A DNA stretch of 64,000 nucleotides from Sphingobium aromaticiconvertens (GCF_037154075.1 NZ_JBANRJ010000001.1:2227501-2291500), one strand, 5' to 3'; shown: positions 33,872-42,910, numbered from the stretch's first letter. Notes: generated by a model from the sequence alone, not told the origin. Program-made: numbers and translations.

Positions 33872-34548
33872 TGCCGCAACCCGATCATAGGCATCAACAG
33901 GGCTTCACGCTTTCGCGACGTTCCGCCCAACAGGGCTTCACGTTGATCGAACTGCTCGTGGCGCTGACCATCTTCGCCATGCTGGCGGGGGCGGGCGTGC
34001 TGCTGCTGGGCAACAGCGTGTCGGCGCAGGCGCAGGTCAAGATACGGCTGGACGAACTGGCCGCCATCCAGCGTGCGGGTGGGGCGATCGGTGGCGATCT
34101 GGCGCAGGCGCTGCCGCGCATCAGCCGGACCGAAAATGGAACGTTGGCGCCTGCCTTCTGGGCGCATAGGGCGGGCGAGGGCACGCCGGTGATGCAATTC
34201 GTGCGCGGCGGGTGGAGCAACCTCAACCGGATGCCGCGTTCCTCGCTCCAGAAGATCGAATATTGGGTGCGGCAGGGGCGGCTGGAGCGGCGCAGCTATC
34301 CGTTCGTGGATGGCGCCTTTGGCAGCGAGCCTGCGGTGCTGCTTGACGGGATCGAGGATGTCGCATTGCGCTTTCGCGATCCGCAAGGCGACTGGCGGGA
34401 GGATTGGACGCCGGGTCAGCCCGATCTGATGCCCCGCGCGGTCGAAGCCGTGGTGACGCGCCGGGGGGAGCCACCGGTGACGCTGCGCTTCCTGGTGGGA
34501 CCGGGGCCTTTGGAGCGATCGCTGGTCGAAGGCACGCCCAATGGTTGA
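33868..34548 (+). CDS. gspJ: minor pseudopilin GspJ with duplicated leader
   Basis: 226 residues. The mature part begins FTLIELLVALTIFAMLAGAG with Glu at position 5. The body matches GspJ (LDELAAIQRAGGAIGGDLAQALPR, VQFVRGGWSNLNR-like MQFVRGGWSNLNRMPRSSLQ, LERRSYPFVDG). The 23-residue leader contains HQQGFTLS and then RSAQQGFTLIE, i.e. a partial duplication with the same 11-residue period. Stop overlaps gspK start by eight bases. Confidence 0.92.
   Translation: MMPQPDHRHQQGFTLSRRSAQQGFTLIELLVALTIFAMLAGAGVLLLGNSVSAQAQVKIRLDELAAIQRAGGAIGGDLAQALPRISRTENGTLAPAFWAHRAGEGTPVMQFVRGGWSNLNRMPRSSLQKIEYWVRQGRLERRSYPFVDGAFGSEPAVLLDGIEDVALRFRDPQGDWREDWTPGQPDLMPRAVEAVVTRRGEPPVTLRFLVGPGPLERSLVEGTPNG
33895..33951. 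repeat. partial 33-bp duplication in the gspJ leader
   Basis: CAACAGGGCTTCACG at 33895 recurs at 33928 as CAACAGGGCTTCACG, 33 bp apart. The downstream copy (33919-33939) is identical over 21 bases to the second gspI copy. Confidence 0.9.
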
Positions 34549-35527
34549 ACCGGGCGGGAATGAACGCGGCGCGGCTCTGTTGACCGTCCTGCTGCTGGTC
34601 GCGGTGATGGCGGTGATCGCCTCTACCGCGCTGGAACGGCTGGCGCTGGCGACACGGATGACGGGTAATGGCGGCGAGATCGATCAGGCGCGGGCCTATG
34701 CCGATGCCGGGGCGGAAATCGCGCGCCTGCGGATCGGCGATCTGGTCGCCATGCGGCCGGGACGCACCACCCTTCAGGGCGGTTGGCTCGGCGCGCCGCA
34801 GGCGCTGCCCGTGCCAGGCGGCATGGCGACGGCGCGCGTGACCGACGGCGGCAATTGTTTCAATCTAAATAGCGTCGTGGAGGGTGAAGATGAGACGAAC
34901 CTTAAAGTAAGGCCGATCGGGGTCACGCAATTTCAGGCGCTTATGCAAGTGCTGGGCATCGATCCGCGGGCAGCGCAGCAGGTCGCGATGTCGCTCGCCG
35001 ACTGGATAGACACAGACAGCGTGCCGCAACCCGGTGGTGCGGAGGATGAGGTCTATGTCCGGGCGCCAACGCCCTATCGTGCCGCCAATCGCTTCGTGAT
35101 CGACCCGAGCGAATTGCGGGTCATCAACGGCGTGACGCCCGCCATCTATGACCGGGTGCGGCCATGGGTCTGTGCCTTGCCGACCGCCGACCTGTCGCCC
35201 ATCAATGTGAACACGCTGCTGCCCGATCAGGCGCCGTTATTGGCAATGCTGGTACAGGGGCAGTTGAGCGTCGATCAGGCCCGGCAATTGCTGGCGCGGC
35301 GGCCCGCCGATGGCTATGGCGGCACCCATGAATTCTGGGCGATTCCCATACAGCAGGGCGCGCAGCCGCTGGATGAGGTGGCGTCGCAGGTTAAAGTGGC
35401 GACGCGATGGTTTGATGTGGATATTTCAGTGGATGTCGGGGGCACGCAATTAGTGGAAAAGGTGCTGATCGACGCACAACAGACGCCAGCGGTGCTGGTC
35501 CGACGCGCGATGGGAGACGCGGCATGA
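34541..35527 (+). CDS. gspK: minor pseudopilin GspK
   Basis: 328 residues, the large pseudopilin. A short leader MVEPGGNERG precedes AALLTVLLLVAVMAVIASTA; position 5 is Thr not Glu, as known for GspK, the tip subunit. Downstream are QARAYADAGAEIARLRI, CFNLNSVV, a double helix-hairpin-helix-like region (LMQVLGIDPRAAQQVAMSLADWIDTD) and SPINVNTLLPDQAPLLAML. Unlike G-J it lacks the leader repeat. Confidence 0.92.
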   Translation: MVEPGGNERGAALLTVLLLVAVMAVIASTALERLALATRMTGNGGEIDQARAYADAGAEIARLRIGDLVAMRPGRTTLQGGWLGAPQALPVPGGMATARVTDGGNCFNLNSVVEGEDETNLKVRPIGVTQFQALMQVLGIDPRAAQQVAMSLADWIDTDSVPQPGGAEDEVYVRAPTPYRAANRFVIDPSELRVINGVTPAIYDRVRPWVCALPTADLSPINVNTLLPDQAPLLAMLVQGQLSVDQARQLLARRPADGYGGTHEFWAIPIQQGAQPLDEVASQVKVATRWFDVDISVDVGGTQLVEKVLIDAQQTPAVLVRRAMGDAA

Positions 35528-36642
35528 GCGTGCGCGAGGGGCTGATCATCGCGCTGCCCGAAAGCGAGGGCGGCGAGCCGCTGTGGATGCGGGTGGTGGA
35601 CGGCGCGGTTGTGCAGACGGGCGCGGGCGCGAACTGGCTGGCCGCTTGTGGCCTGACGACTTTGCCCGACGGATGCGTCGTCATGCTGGTGCTGCCCGCC
35701 GCGCTGACGGCACTGCATTGGGTATCGCATCCTGACCTGCCGGTGCGGCAGGCGCGGGCTGCGGCTCGGCTGGCGGTGCTGGCGGGCAGCGTCGCGGGTG
35801 CGGACAGCCTGTTCGCCGCGCCTGACGAGAATGACGATCCGGCAAGGCCGCATATCGTGGCCGTGGTGGGCCGCGCCGATTTACAGCACTGGCTGCTCTG
35901 GGCGCAGCATCATGGGCTGGACCCCGATATCCTTGTTCCCGCCGCGCTGCTGTTGCCTGCGCCAGACGCCGGGTTCGTGCGGGGCATGGTTGGCGGTGCC
36001 GAGGTGCTGCGCGGTGTCGATCTTGCGCTCAGCGGCGACATGGCGGTGCCCGCGCTGATCGGCGAAGACGTGATGCGGGATGTGCCCGCCGATGTCGTGA
36101 ATGCCCAAGCCATCGCCGCGCTGGATGCGCCACCGCTCAACCTGCGACAGGGCGAATTTGGCAAGCGTGTGCGGCGGGCAGTGGATCGTCAGGTCGTTCA
36201 GCGGATGGCGGTCTGGATCGGCCTGATCCTGCTTGCCAGCCTGTTGATTGCCCTGATCGGGATCGGGCGACAGCATCTGGAGGCGAACCGGCTGGATGTC
36301 GAGAGTTTGACGCTGGCGCGCACGGTGCTGCCCAATGCCACGGATGCGGCGCTGGCAGAGGCGCAGATGGATACGCAATTGGCGGGCCGGGGCGTGGGCG
36401 GCTATGCCTTTACCGCCCCGACCGCTGGCCTTTTCTCCGCGATGCAGGGCGCGCCCGGCGTGGCGATCATGGCGGTGTCGCGCGACCCGGACGGGATGCT
36501 GCGCGCGACCCTGGCAGCGGCCAAGGCAGAGGATATCAACAGCGTGCTGGTCGCGTTGCAGGCGGCGGGCTTCACGATCACCGCGAACTCATCCAAGGAC
36601 CCCGGCGGTCGAACGCTGGCTGACATAACGGTGACGTCATGA
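35524..36642 (+). CDS. gspL: type II secretion system protein L
   Basis: 372 residues, coupled to gspK by ATGA. The cytoplasmic actin-like domain (about 1-220, ending NLRQGEFGKRVRRAVDRQ) binds GspE. One transmembrane helix (MAVWIGLILLASLLIALIGI, about residues 229-248) leads to a periplasmic ferredoxin-like domain (LLFSAMQGAPGVAI-like, RATLAAAKAEDINSVLVALQ). It links the ATPase to GspM and the platform. Confidence 0.88.
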   Translation: MSVREGLIIALPESEGGEPLWMRVVDGAVVQTGAGANWLAACGLTTLPDGCVVMLVLPAALTALHWVSHPDLPVRQARAAARLAVLAGSVAGADSLFAAPDENDDPARPHIVAVVGRADLQHWLLWAQHHGLDPDILVPAALLLPAPDAGFVRGMVGGAEVLRGVDLALSGDMAVPALIGEDVMRDVPADVVNAQAIAALDAPPLNLRQGEFGKRVRRAVDRQVVQRMAVWIGLILLASLLIALIGIGRQHLEANRLDVESLTLARTVLPNATDAALAEAQMDTQLAGRGVGGYAFTAPTAGLFSAMQGAPGVAIMAVSRDPDGMLRATLAAAKAEDINSVLVALQAAGFTITANSSKDPGGRTLADITVTS

Positions 36643-37127
36643 TGGCAGGTTTCAAGGCGATGTGGGCAGAGCGATCAACCCGCGAACAATGGATGCTGGG
36701 CGTGATGTTCGGCCTGATCGCGATCGTCATCCTGTGGTTCGGGCTGGTGCGACCGATCGATGCGGCGCGTCTGTCGACCCGCACAGCGATGCTGGAGGCA
36801 GCGGATCGCAATGCGGCTATCCGGGCGAAGGTGGCGATGATGAAGCGTTTGCCAGCGCAAGCGGCAAGCGCGGGACCAGCGACGCCACTCGACCAATATG
36901 TGGGGCAGAGTGCGGGTGAGGCCGGGCTGACATTGGAGCGTGCGCAAGCGCAGGGGCAGGACCGGATCGACATCGCCATTGCCTCGGTGCGACCGATCGC
37001 GCTCTTTTCCTGGCTCGCCCGGTTGGAAGGGCAGGGCGTGCGCGTGGAGACGATGCGCGCCCAACCTGCGCCGACGGCTGGCAGCGTGTCGGTGCAGGCG
37101 GTGCTGGTACGTGGAGGCGGACAATGA
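36639..37127 (+). CDS. gspM: type II secretion system protein M
   Basis: 162 residues: an N-terminal cytoplasmic stub (AERSTREQWMLGVM), one membrane helix (FGLIAIVILWFGLVRPI, about residues 24-40) and a periplasmic ferredoxin-like domain ending VSVQAVLVRGGGQ. The order L-M with 4-base overlaps on both sides is the standard arrangement. It stabilises GspL. Confidence 0.9.
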   Translation: MMAGFKAMWAERSTREQWMLGVMFGLIAIVILWFGLVRPIDAARLSTRTAMLEAADRNAAIRAKVAMMKRLPAQAASAGPATPLDQYVGQSAGEAGLTLERAQAQGQDRIDIAIASVRPIALFSWLARLEGQGVRVETMRAQPAPTAGSVSVQAVLVRGGGQ

Positions 37128-37846
37128 TGGGCCTGTCGCTCTCGCGTCGGGCGCGCTGGCTGCTTATCGGGCTTTTCATCCTTGGCCTGCTGATTTTCTT
37201 CCCGCTGCGGATCGCTCTGGGGCTGGCCGGATTCGAACGGATGGGCGTGACCGCACGCGATGTGCGCGGCACGATCTGGAGCGGGCGGGTGGACCAGTTG
37301 ATGCTGGGCAAAGTGCCGATGGGATCGGTACGGGTCGCGCTGTCGCCGATCCAGTTGCTCGCCGGGCGAGCGCGGTTCGACATGGGGCGCAAGGCTGGGC
37401 TGGCCGACGATGTGAGCGGCGCGATGACGGCGGGTTTCGGACGGTTCGGGATCGATGATGTGACCGGGGCCATTCCACTGGGCCGAACATTGGCGCCGCT
37501 GCCGATCGGCGGCATGGTGATGAACGATGTGAGCGTCCACTTTGCCGCAGGGCGCTGTGGTCATGCGGAGGGCCGGGTGTTGGCACAGGTCGCCGGGCGG
37601 ATCGCGGGCCTCAACCTGACGCAGGGGTTGAGCGGGACCGCGACCTGTGACGGCGATGCGCTGCTGCTGCCACTGGTCAGCCAGTCGGGCATGGAAAAGA
37701 TCAATCTGCGCCTGTGGGCGTCGGGTCGCTATACCACGGAGATGCGCGTGGAAACGGCGGACACCACGCTGGCGCAGGCGCTGGGTGCGGTGGGCTTCGC
37801 CAGTGTCGGCAACGCGCAGGTGTTGAAGGTCGAAGGGACATTGTGA
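37124..37846 (+). CDS. gspN: type II secretion system protein N
   Basis: 240 residues: one N-terminal membrane helix (WLLIGLFILGLLIFFPLRIAL) and a periplasmic domain with the GspN/AsmA-like pattern VTARDVRGTIWSGRVDQLML and LSPIQLLAGRARFDM. Two cysteines (RCGHAEG, TATCDGD) may form a disulfide. GspN is optional in T2SS. The stop overlaps the gspO start. Confidence 0.87.
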   Translation: MMGLSLSRRARWLLIGLFILGLLIFFPLRIALGLAGFERMGVTARDVRGTIWSGRVDQLMLGKVPMGSVRVALSPIQLLAGRARFDMGRKAGLADDVSGAMTAGFGRFGIDDVTGAIPLGRTLAPLPIGGMVMNDVSVHFAAGRCGHAEGRVLAQVAGRIAGLNLTQGLSGTATCDGDALLLPLVSQSGMEKINLRLWASGRYTTEMRVETADTTLAQALGAVGFASVGNAQVLKVEGTL

Positions 37847-38598
37847 GCGCATCGCTGGCGGCTTTGTTCGGCGCGGTCGCAGGGGCGATTGCGGGGAGTT
37901 TCCTGTCGACGCTGATCCTGCGCTGGCCGCAGGGGCGCGGAATATCGCGGGGTCGGTCGGCCTGTGACGGATGTGGCCGGGTGCTGGGCGTGCGCGATCT
38001 GGTGCCGCTGTTGAGTGCTCTGTTTCAGCGTGGGCGATGCCGGATCTGTGGGGCGCGAATCGCCCCCCTGCACATCGCGATGGAACTGGGTTGCGCGGTG
38101 ATCGGCGCGCTGGCACTGACGATCATGCCGAACATGGGCGGGATCGGCTGGGCACTGCTGGGCTGGTTTTTGTTGACGTTGGCGGTGCTGGACTGGCGCC
38201 ATTTCTGGTTGCCGGATGCCCTGACATTGCCGCTGGCGTTTCTGGGGCTGACGATCGGTCTATGGGCAACCGATACGGCGATGATCGACCGGGTTATCGG
38301 CGCAGCGGCGGGCTATGGCGCGTTGCTGGCGATTGCCTTTGGCTATCGCGCGCTGCGCGGACGCGAAGGGTTGGGGCTGGGCGATGCCAAGCTGCTGGGC
38401 GCGCTGGGCGCATGGTTCGGCTGGCAGGCGCTGCCGTTCATCCTGTTGTCGGGCGCGCTGCTGGGATTGCTGGTGGTGCTGGTGTCGGCCGTGGGTGGCC
38501 AGCGGGCGAATGCCGCGACGCGCGTGCCGCTGGGGACATTTCTGGCGATCGGGGCGGTGCCGGGGTGGGTGGCCATGCGGGTGCTGACCGGGGTTTGA
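37843..38598 (+). CDS. gspO: prepilin peptidase GspO
   Basis: 251 residues from GTG 37843 (4-base GTGA overlap with gspN). The A24 peptidase signatures are complete: SFLSTLILRWP, two CxxC pairs in the zinc-like loop (CDGCGR and CRICGA), the first catalytic Asp in VLDWRHFWLPD and the second in GLGDAKLLGALGAWFGW. About six to seven membrane helices. It cleaves and N-methylates the pseudopilins encoded upstream, so leader processing is provided within the operon. Being last in the operon and immediately before a tRNA, it closes the T2SS locus. Confidence 0.92.
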   Translation: MSASLAALFGAVAGAIAGSFLSTLILRWPQGRGISRGRSACDGCGRVLGVRDLVPLLSALFQRGRCRICGARIAPLHIAMELGCAVIGALALTIMPNMGGIGWALLGWFLLTLAVLDWRHFWLPDALTLPLAFLGLTIGLWATDTAMIDRVIGAAAGYGALLAIAFGYRALRGREGLGLGDAKLLGALGAWFGWQALPFILLSGALLGLLVVLVSAVGGQRANAATRVPLGTFLAIGAVPGWVAMRVLTGV

Positions 38599-38620
38599 TC
38601 GCCGGAAACCGCGGGAAATA

Positions 38621-38696
<76 letters not shown>

Positions 38697-38726
38697 GCGC
38701 CACGACAGGCGAAACGCGCCTTACTA

Positions 38727-39587
38727 TCAGATGACGCCAAAGGTCCAGCCCTCTGTTTGCGCAATATGCGCATTGAGGGGGGATGGCGTCCAATAGCGGG
38801 CGTCACGCGCGGCCCCGCGCATCCAGGCGGCGGTGAGCAGGGCGTCGGCCTGATGGTCATCCGGTTCGGGACCAGCATAGGGCATGGACCCAAGGGTTGC
38901 GAGCGCGAGATTGAGCGAAGCGCGATCGCGCATCTTCGATCGTCCCTTGGGCCGACCGGCGGCGCGCGCGGCGATGCTGGTGTAGATTTCCACTACCAGC
39001 GAACCGTTTTCGGGCAGCGGATCGAAGGGCCAGATCGGCACTTTGCCATGCAGATGGTGGAGCAGGCGCATGCCCGAAAAGCTGGCCTTTGCCACCTGCG
39101 CTGCGCCGATGGCGTCAAAGACGGTGGAGGGTTTGCCGCCACCGCCCGCATTATAATGGGCCTCGCAGCGGCGATTGTGCATATAATCTGCCTTCACCCC
39201 GTCCGCCTTGCCGAAATAGAAATGGCGGCGGTGAGCGACTTCCAGCAGACTGGCGGCGCCAAGGTCGGCATCGGCGCAAAGGCGATCGACATAGGCCCAG
39301 AAGGCTGACGCGGTGTCTGGCACGACCTCTCCGGGCAGATAGCTGCCCCGTGCGACCAGCGGCGGGGCGAAGCTGAAATCGAAGCCAAAGAGCGTGGGCG
39401 CGGCCCGGCTTTGATCGAGCAGCCAGTCGGCCACGGCGGAGCGGGACCAGAGCGTGCCCGAGGATGGCGGCACCAGATAGGGGGCAGTATCGCCCGCGCT
39501 GCACCGCGCCACGGCGATTCCCTTATGCCGCAGCCCTTTGGCTCCGGACCAGTCGATCGCGGCGAAGTGCGTGACGTTGGGGGTCAT
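38727..39587 (-). CDS. hypothetical protein, RNase H-like fold (DUF429-like)
   Basis: 286 residues from ATG 39587, overlapping the rarA stop by four bases. N-terminal HFAAIDWSGAKG, then TLFGFDFSFAPPL, and C-terminal PDDHQADALLTAAWM place Asp residues on strands as in RNase H-like nucleases of the DUF429 group. Between them lie RRHFYFGKADG, RCEAHYNAGGGGKPSTVFD and VVEIYTSIAARA, well conserved in appearance but not assigned. Coupling to rarA suggests a link to DNA metabolism, but this is inference. Confidence 0.72.
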   Translation of the reverse strand: MTPNVTHFAAIDWSGAKGLRHKGIAVARCSAGDTAPYLVPPSSGTLWSRSAVADWLLDQSRAAPTLFGFDFSFAPPLVARGSYLPGEVVPDTASAFWAYVDRLCADADLGAASLLEVAHRRHFYFGKADGVKADYMHNRRCEAHYNAGGGGKPSTVFDAIGAAQVAKASFSGMRLLHHLHGKVPIWPFDPLPENGSLVVEIYTSIAARAAGRPKGRSKMRDRASLNLALATLGSMPYAGPEPDDHQADALLTAAWMRGAARDARYWTPSPLNAHIAQTEGWTFGVI

Positions 39588-40897
39588 CCCCCGCCGTCTG
39601 TCCGCAACTTGTCCCAATAAGCGAGCCGTTCGGCAAGGCGCGCCTCGAACCCCCGATCGGTGGGTGCGTAAAAGGCCTGTGGAGCCATCTCCTCCGGCCA
39701 ATAGTTGGCGCCGGAAAATCCGTCCTTCGTGTCAGGATCATAGGCATAGCCCTTGCCATAGCCGATGTCCTTCATCAGCTTCGTGGGCGCATTCAGGATA
39801 TTCTGCGGCGGCATCAGCGATCCGGTATCGCGGGCGGATTTCCAGGCGGCCTTCTGCGCGACATAGGCGGCGTTGGATTTGGGCGCGGTGGCGCAATAGA
39901 GGCAGGCTTGAGCGATCGCCAGCTCCCCCTCCGGCGACCCCAGAAATTCATAGGCATCGCGGGCGGCGAGCGTCTGGATCAGGGCTTGCGGGTCGGCAAG
40001 GCCGATGTCTTCACTCGCAAAGCGCACCAGGCGGCGCAGCACATAGAGCGGCTCTTCGCCTGCGGTCAGCATCCGCGCGAGATAATAGAGCGCGGCCTGC
40101 GGGTCCGATCCGCGAAGGGATTTATGCAGCGCGGAAATGAGGTTGTAATGCCCCTCCCGATCCTTGTCATACACCGCGACGCGGCGGTGGAGCAGAGCGG
40201 AGAGACCCGCAGGATCAAGCGGCTCGGCGATGTCGATCGAATAGAGCGTCTCGACCTGATTGAGCAGGAAGCGGCCGTCGCCGTCGGCGCTGGCGATCAG
40301 CGCCTCCCGCGCGGCGGAGGTCAGGGGAAGGGGGCGCTCCACCAGTGCTTCGGCCCGATCCAGCAGCTTTTCGAGCGCTGCGCTGTCGAGGCGGCGCAGG
40401 ATCAGCACCTGCGCGCGCGACAATAAAGCGGCGTTGAGTTCGAAGCTGGGATTTTCCGTCGTCGCGCCGACCAGCGTTACCGTGCCATCCTCGACAAAGG
40501 GCAGGAACCCGTCCTGCTGGGCGCGGTTGAAGCGGTGGATCTCGTCCACGAAGAGCAATGTCTTGTCGCCCAGTCGCGCATGGTCGCGGGCGGCGGCGAA
40601 CAGTTTCTTGAGGTCGGCGACGCCGGAAAAGACGGCGGATATGGGGGCAAAGCGCATCCCCACCGCTTCGGCCAGCAGGCGCGCGGTGGTGGTCTTGCCC
40701 GTACCCGGCGGTCCCCACAATATGATCGATGACAGGCGACCAGCGGCCACCATCCGGCCGATCGCGCCGTCCGGGCCGGTCAGATGATCCTGTCCCACCA
40801 CATCGGCCAGAACGCGCGGACGCAGCCGGTCGGCAAGCGGCGCGTCGAGAGGCTCTGACGGAGCAGGCTGGGCGGGGTCGGCAAAAAGGTCGGCCAT
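39584..40897 (-). CDS. rarA: replication-associated recombination protein A (AAA+ ATPase)
   Basis: 437 residues, typical of RarA/MgsA. LADRLRPRVLADVVGQDHL at the N-terminus, Walker A WGPPGTGKTTTARLLAE (about residues 61-77), Walker B LLFVDEIHRFN, sensor 1 VGATTENPSFELNAALLSRA, and the C-terminal tetramerisation part with SLRGSDPQAALYYLARMLTAGE and GYGKGYAYDPD. It acts at stalled replication forks with SSB. Followed by the DUF429-like gene in a coupled pair. Confidence 0.95.
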   Translation of the reverse strand: MADLFADPAQPAPSEPLDAPLADRLRPRVLADVVGQDHLTGPDGAIGRMVAAGRLSSIILWGPPGTGKTTTARLLAEAVGMRFAPISAVFSGVADLKKLFAAARDHARLGDKTLLFVDEIHRFNRAQQDGFLPFVEDGTVTLVGATTENPSFELNAALLSRAQVLILRRLDSAALEKLLDRAEALVERPLPLTSAAREALIASADGDGRFLLNQVETLYSIDIAEPLDPAGLSALLHRRVAVYDKDREGHYNLISALHKSLRGSDPQAALYYLARMLTAGEEPLYVLRRLVRFASEDIGLADPQALIQTLAARDAYEFLGSPEGELAIAQACLYCATAPKSNAAYVAQKAAWKSARDTGSLMPPQNILNAPTKLMKDIGYGKGYAYDPDTKDGFSGANYWPEEMAPQAFYAPTDRGFEARLAERLAYWDKLRTDGGG

Positions 40898-40926
40898 ATT
40901 CTGCCGATATAGGGAAGGGAGGGCGT

Positions 40927-42105
40927 TTAGGGAACGGGGCTGGCGCGCGGAACGGCGCCCTGCGCGCGTTGATGGATCACGCGTATATAGGTATCGACCA
41001 GCGCCTGGTTGACCTGAACCCAGCCATTGCGCTGGGTTCGGGCGATGCTGGCGGCGCCAGCGGCGTTGCGGGCGTCGCTATCCATGCAATAGGCGGCAAG
41101 CGCATCGGCGAAATCGTTAATGGCGCCGGGGCGGATCAGGCGGCCGGTTACACCCTCCGTCACCAGGCTTTCGCTGCCGGTGGCGCGGGCGGCGACGGTC
41201 GGCAGGCCACACGCCATCGCCTCCAGAGTTACATTGCCAAAAGTTTCGGTAACCGATGGGTTGAACAACATGTCCATGCTGGCGACTGCGCGGCCCAGAT
41301 CCTGCCCCTGCTGAAACCCGGCGAAGATAGCTGCGGGCAGGCGATGCTGAAACCACTCGCGGGCGGGGCCATCTCCAACGATCAGCACCTTATGGTCCAC
41401 CCCGCGCAAGGCCAGTTGGTCGATCGTGTCGGAAAAGACGTCCAGCCCCTTTTCCATCACCAGACGACCGATAAAGCCGATCGCGGGCACATTGTCCGCA
41501 ATGCCAAGCGACCGGCGCCAGCCAAGATCGCGGCGTTCGGGGTTGAAAATCTCCCGGTCTATGCCCCGCGTCCAGATGCCGACGTCATAGCTCATCCGTT
41601 GTTCGCGCAGCAGTTGCGCCATCGAATCGGACGGCGCGACGATCGCGTCACAGCGGCGATAGAAACGGCGCAGCATGGACAGGACGACCGGCTCCAGAAA
41701 GGCGAGGCCATAATAGCGTGGGTAGGTTTCGAACCGGGTATGGACCGACGCGACAGTCGGCAATCCTCGATTTCGCGCCCAGCTAAGGGCCAGATGGCCC
41801 AGCGGGTCCGGGCTGGAAAGATGGACCAGATTGGGGGCAAAGCGTTTGAGGTCGCGGCGAACACGGGCGGACATGCGCCACGGCACCCGATATTCGGCGC
41901 GGCCGGGCACGGGGAAAGAGGGGGTGCTGACCAGATCACCGGCAGGCGGGAAGGCGGGCGTATTGGTTGTCGGGGAATAGACACGCACCTGCGCGCCCTG
42001 CCGCAGCAGATAGCCCACGAAGCGGTTGAGCGCCTGGTTCGCACCGTCCCGTACATAATTATAGTTGCCGCTGAACAATGCGACGCGAAGACCGGTAACA
42101 TCCAT
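40927..42105 (-). CDS. glycosyltransferase family 4 protein
   Basis: 392 residues from ATG 42105 (AAGGG nine bases upstream). GT-B fold: N-terminal LRVALFSGNYNYVRDGANQA, middle VHTRFETYPRYYGL, and the C-terminal nucleotide-sugar domain with GFIGRLVMEKGLDVF, LIVGDGPAREW and the EX7E region NPSVTETFGNVTLEAMACGLP. It resembles GDP-mannose-dependent alpha-mannosyltransferases (MgtA/PimB type), so a role in glycolipid synthesis (sphingomonads make glycosphingolipids) is possible but unproven. Soluble or membrane-associated. Confidence 0.85.
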   Translation of the reverse strand: MDVTGLRVALFSGNYNYVRDGANQALNRFVGYLLRQGAQVRVYSPTTNTPAFPPAGDLVSTPSFPVPGRAEYRVPWRMSARVRRDLKRFAPNLVHLSSPDPLGHLALSWARNRGLPTVASVHTRFETYPRYYGLAFLEPVVLSMLRRFYRRCDAIVAPSDSMAQLLREQRMSYDVGIWTRGIDREIFNPERRDLGWRRSLGIADNVPAIGFIGRLVMEKGLDVFSDTIDQLALRGVDHKVLIVGDGPAREWFQHRLPAAIFAGFQQGQDLGRAVASMDMLFNPSVTETFGNVTLEAMACGLPTVAARATGSESLVTEGVTGRLIRPGAINDFADALAAYCMDSDARNAAGAASIARTQRNGWVQVNQALVDTYIRVIHQRAQGAVPRASPVP

Positions 42106-42247
42106 GCCGATGCCCTTAGACGAGGCACGAAAAAAACCCAAGGGAAGCGGCTTTTTCGCCGGTGATTTTGCTTTTCATGCGGCAGATGTGCCTCACTACA
42201 GGCGTGCGGCCATCGTCAACCGCCGTGTGATATGGCATGGCTGGGAC

Positions 42248-42904
42248 ATGACGATGCCTTCCATGACCATCTCTGCGCTGCTGGTCGGCACGCCCGTTCC
42301 GTTTCGCGATGGCGACCATAGCGCCATCGCCAAGCGACCCGTCGAAGGGGCGGTGCGGATCGGCTGGCTGGGGCTGGAGGGCGACGCCGTCGCCGATCCC
42401 GTCCACCATGGCGGCTGGGACAAGGCGATCCACCTTTATCCGCAGGATCATTATGGCTGGTGGCGGGGGCGAAAGCCCGACCAGCCCTTGCTGAATGCGC
42501 CCGGTGCATTCGGGGAAAATATCGCGTCAACGGGCATGACAGAGGCGGATATATGTCTGGGCGACCGCTTTGCGCTGGGCAGCGCGATCGTGGAGGTCAG
42601 CCATGGGCGGCAACCCTGCTGGAAGCTGGACCATCGTTTCGGCGCGCGCGACGTCATGGCGACGATCGTGAAGACCGCGCGCTGCGGCGTCTATTTTCGG
42701 GTGATCCGGGAGGGTGAGGCGCAGGCGGGCGACGTCATGGCGCTGTTGGAACGCCCCCATCCGGACATCAGCGTGGAGCGGCTGTTTCGCCTGTTGATCG
42801 GTGGCGAACACAAGCGCGAACCCGATGCGGTGCGCGCTTTGGCGGCTATGCCCGTACTGGCGGAAGCGTGGCGCAAGCGGGCTGTGCAACTCGCAGGAAT
42901 GTAA
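42248..42904 (+). CDS. MOSC domain protein, YiiM-like
   Basis: 218 residues from ATG 42248; ATGs at 42254 and 42263 are also possible and none has a strong ribosome-binding site. The MOSC core shows IAKRPVEGAVRIGWLGLEGD, VHHGGWDKAIHLYP, GAFGENI and the invariant cysteine in HGRQPCWKLDHRF. The C-terminal three-alpha helical extension matches the YiiM subgroup, which carries molybdenum cofactor and reduces N-hydroxylated bases. A few tens of codons of open frame upstream are not conserved. Confidence 0.85.
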   Translation: MTMPSMTISALLVGTPVPFRDGDHSAIAKRPVEGAVRIGWLGLEGDAVADPVHHGGWDKAIHLYPQDHYGWWRGRKPDQPLLNAPGAFGENIASTGMTEADICLGDRFALGSAIVEVSHGRQPCWKLDHRFGARDVMATIVKTARCGVYFRVIREGEAQAGDVMALLERPHPDISVERLFRLLIGGEHKREPDAVRALAAMPVLAEAWRKRAVQLAGM

Positions 42905-42910
42905 GCGGGA

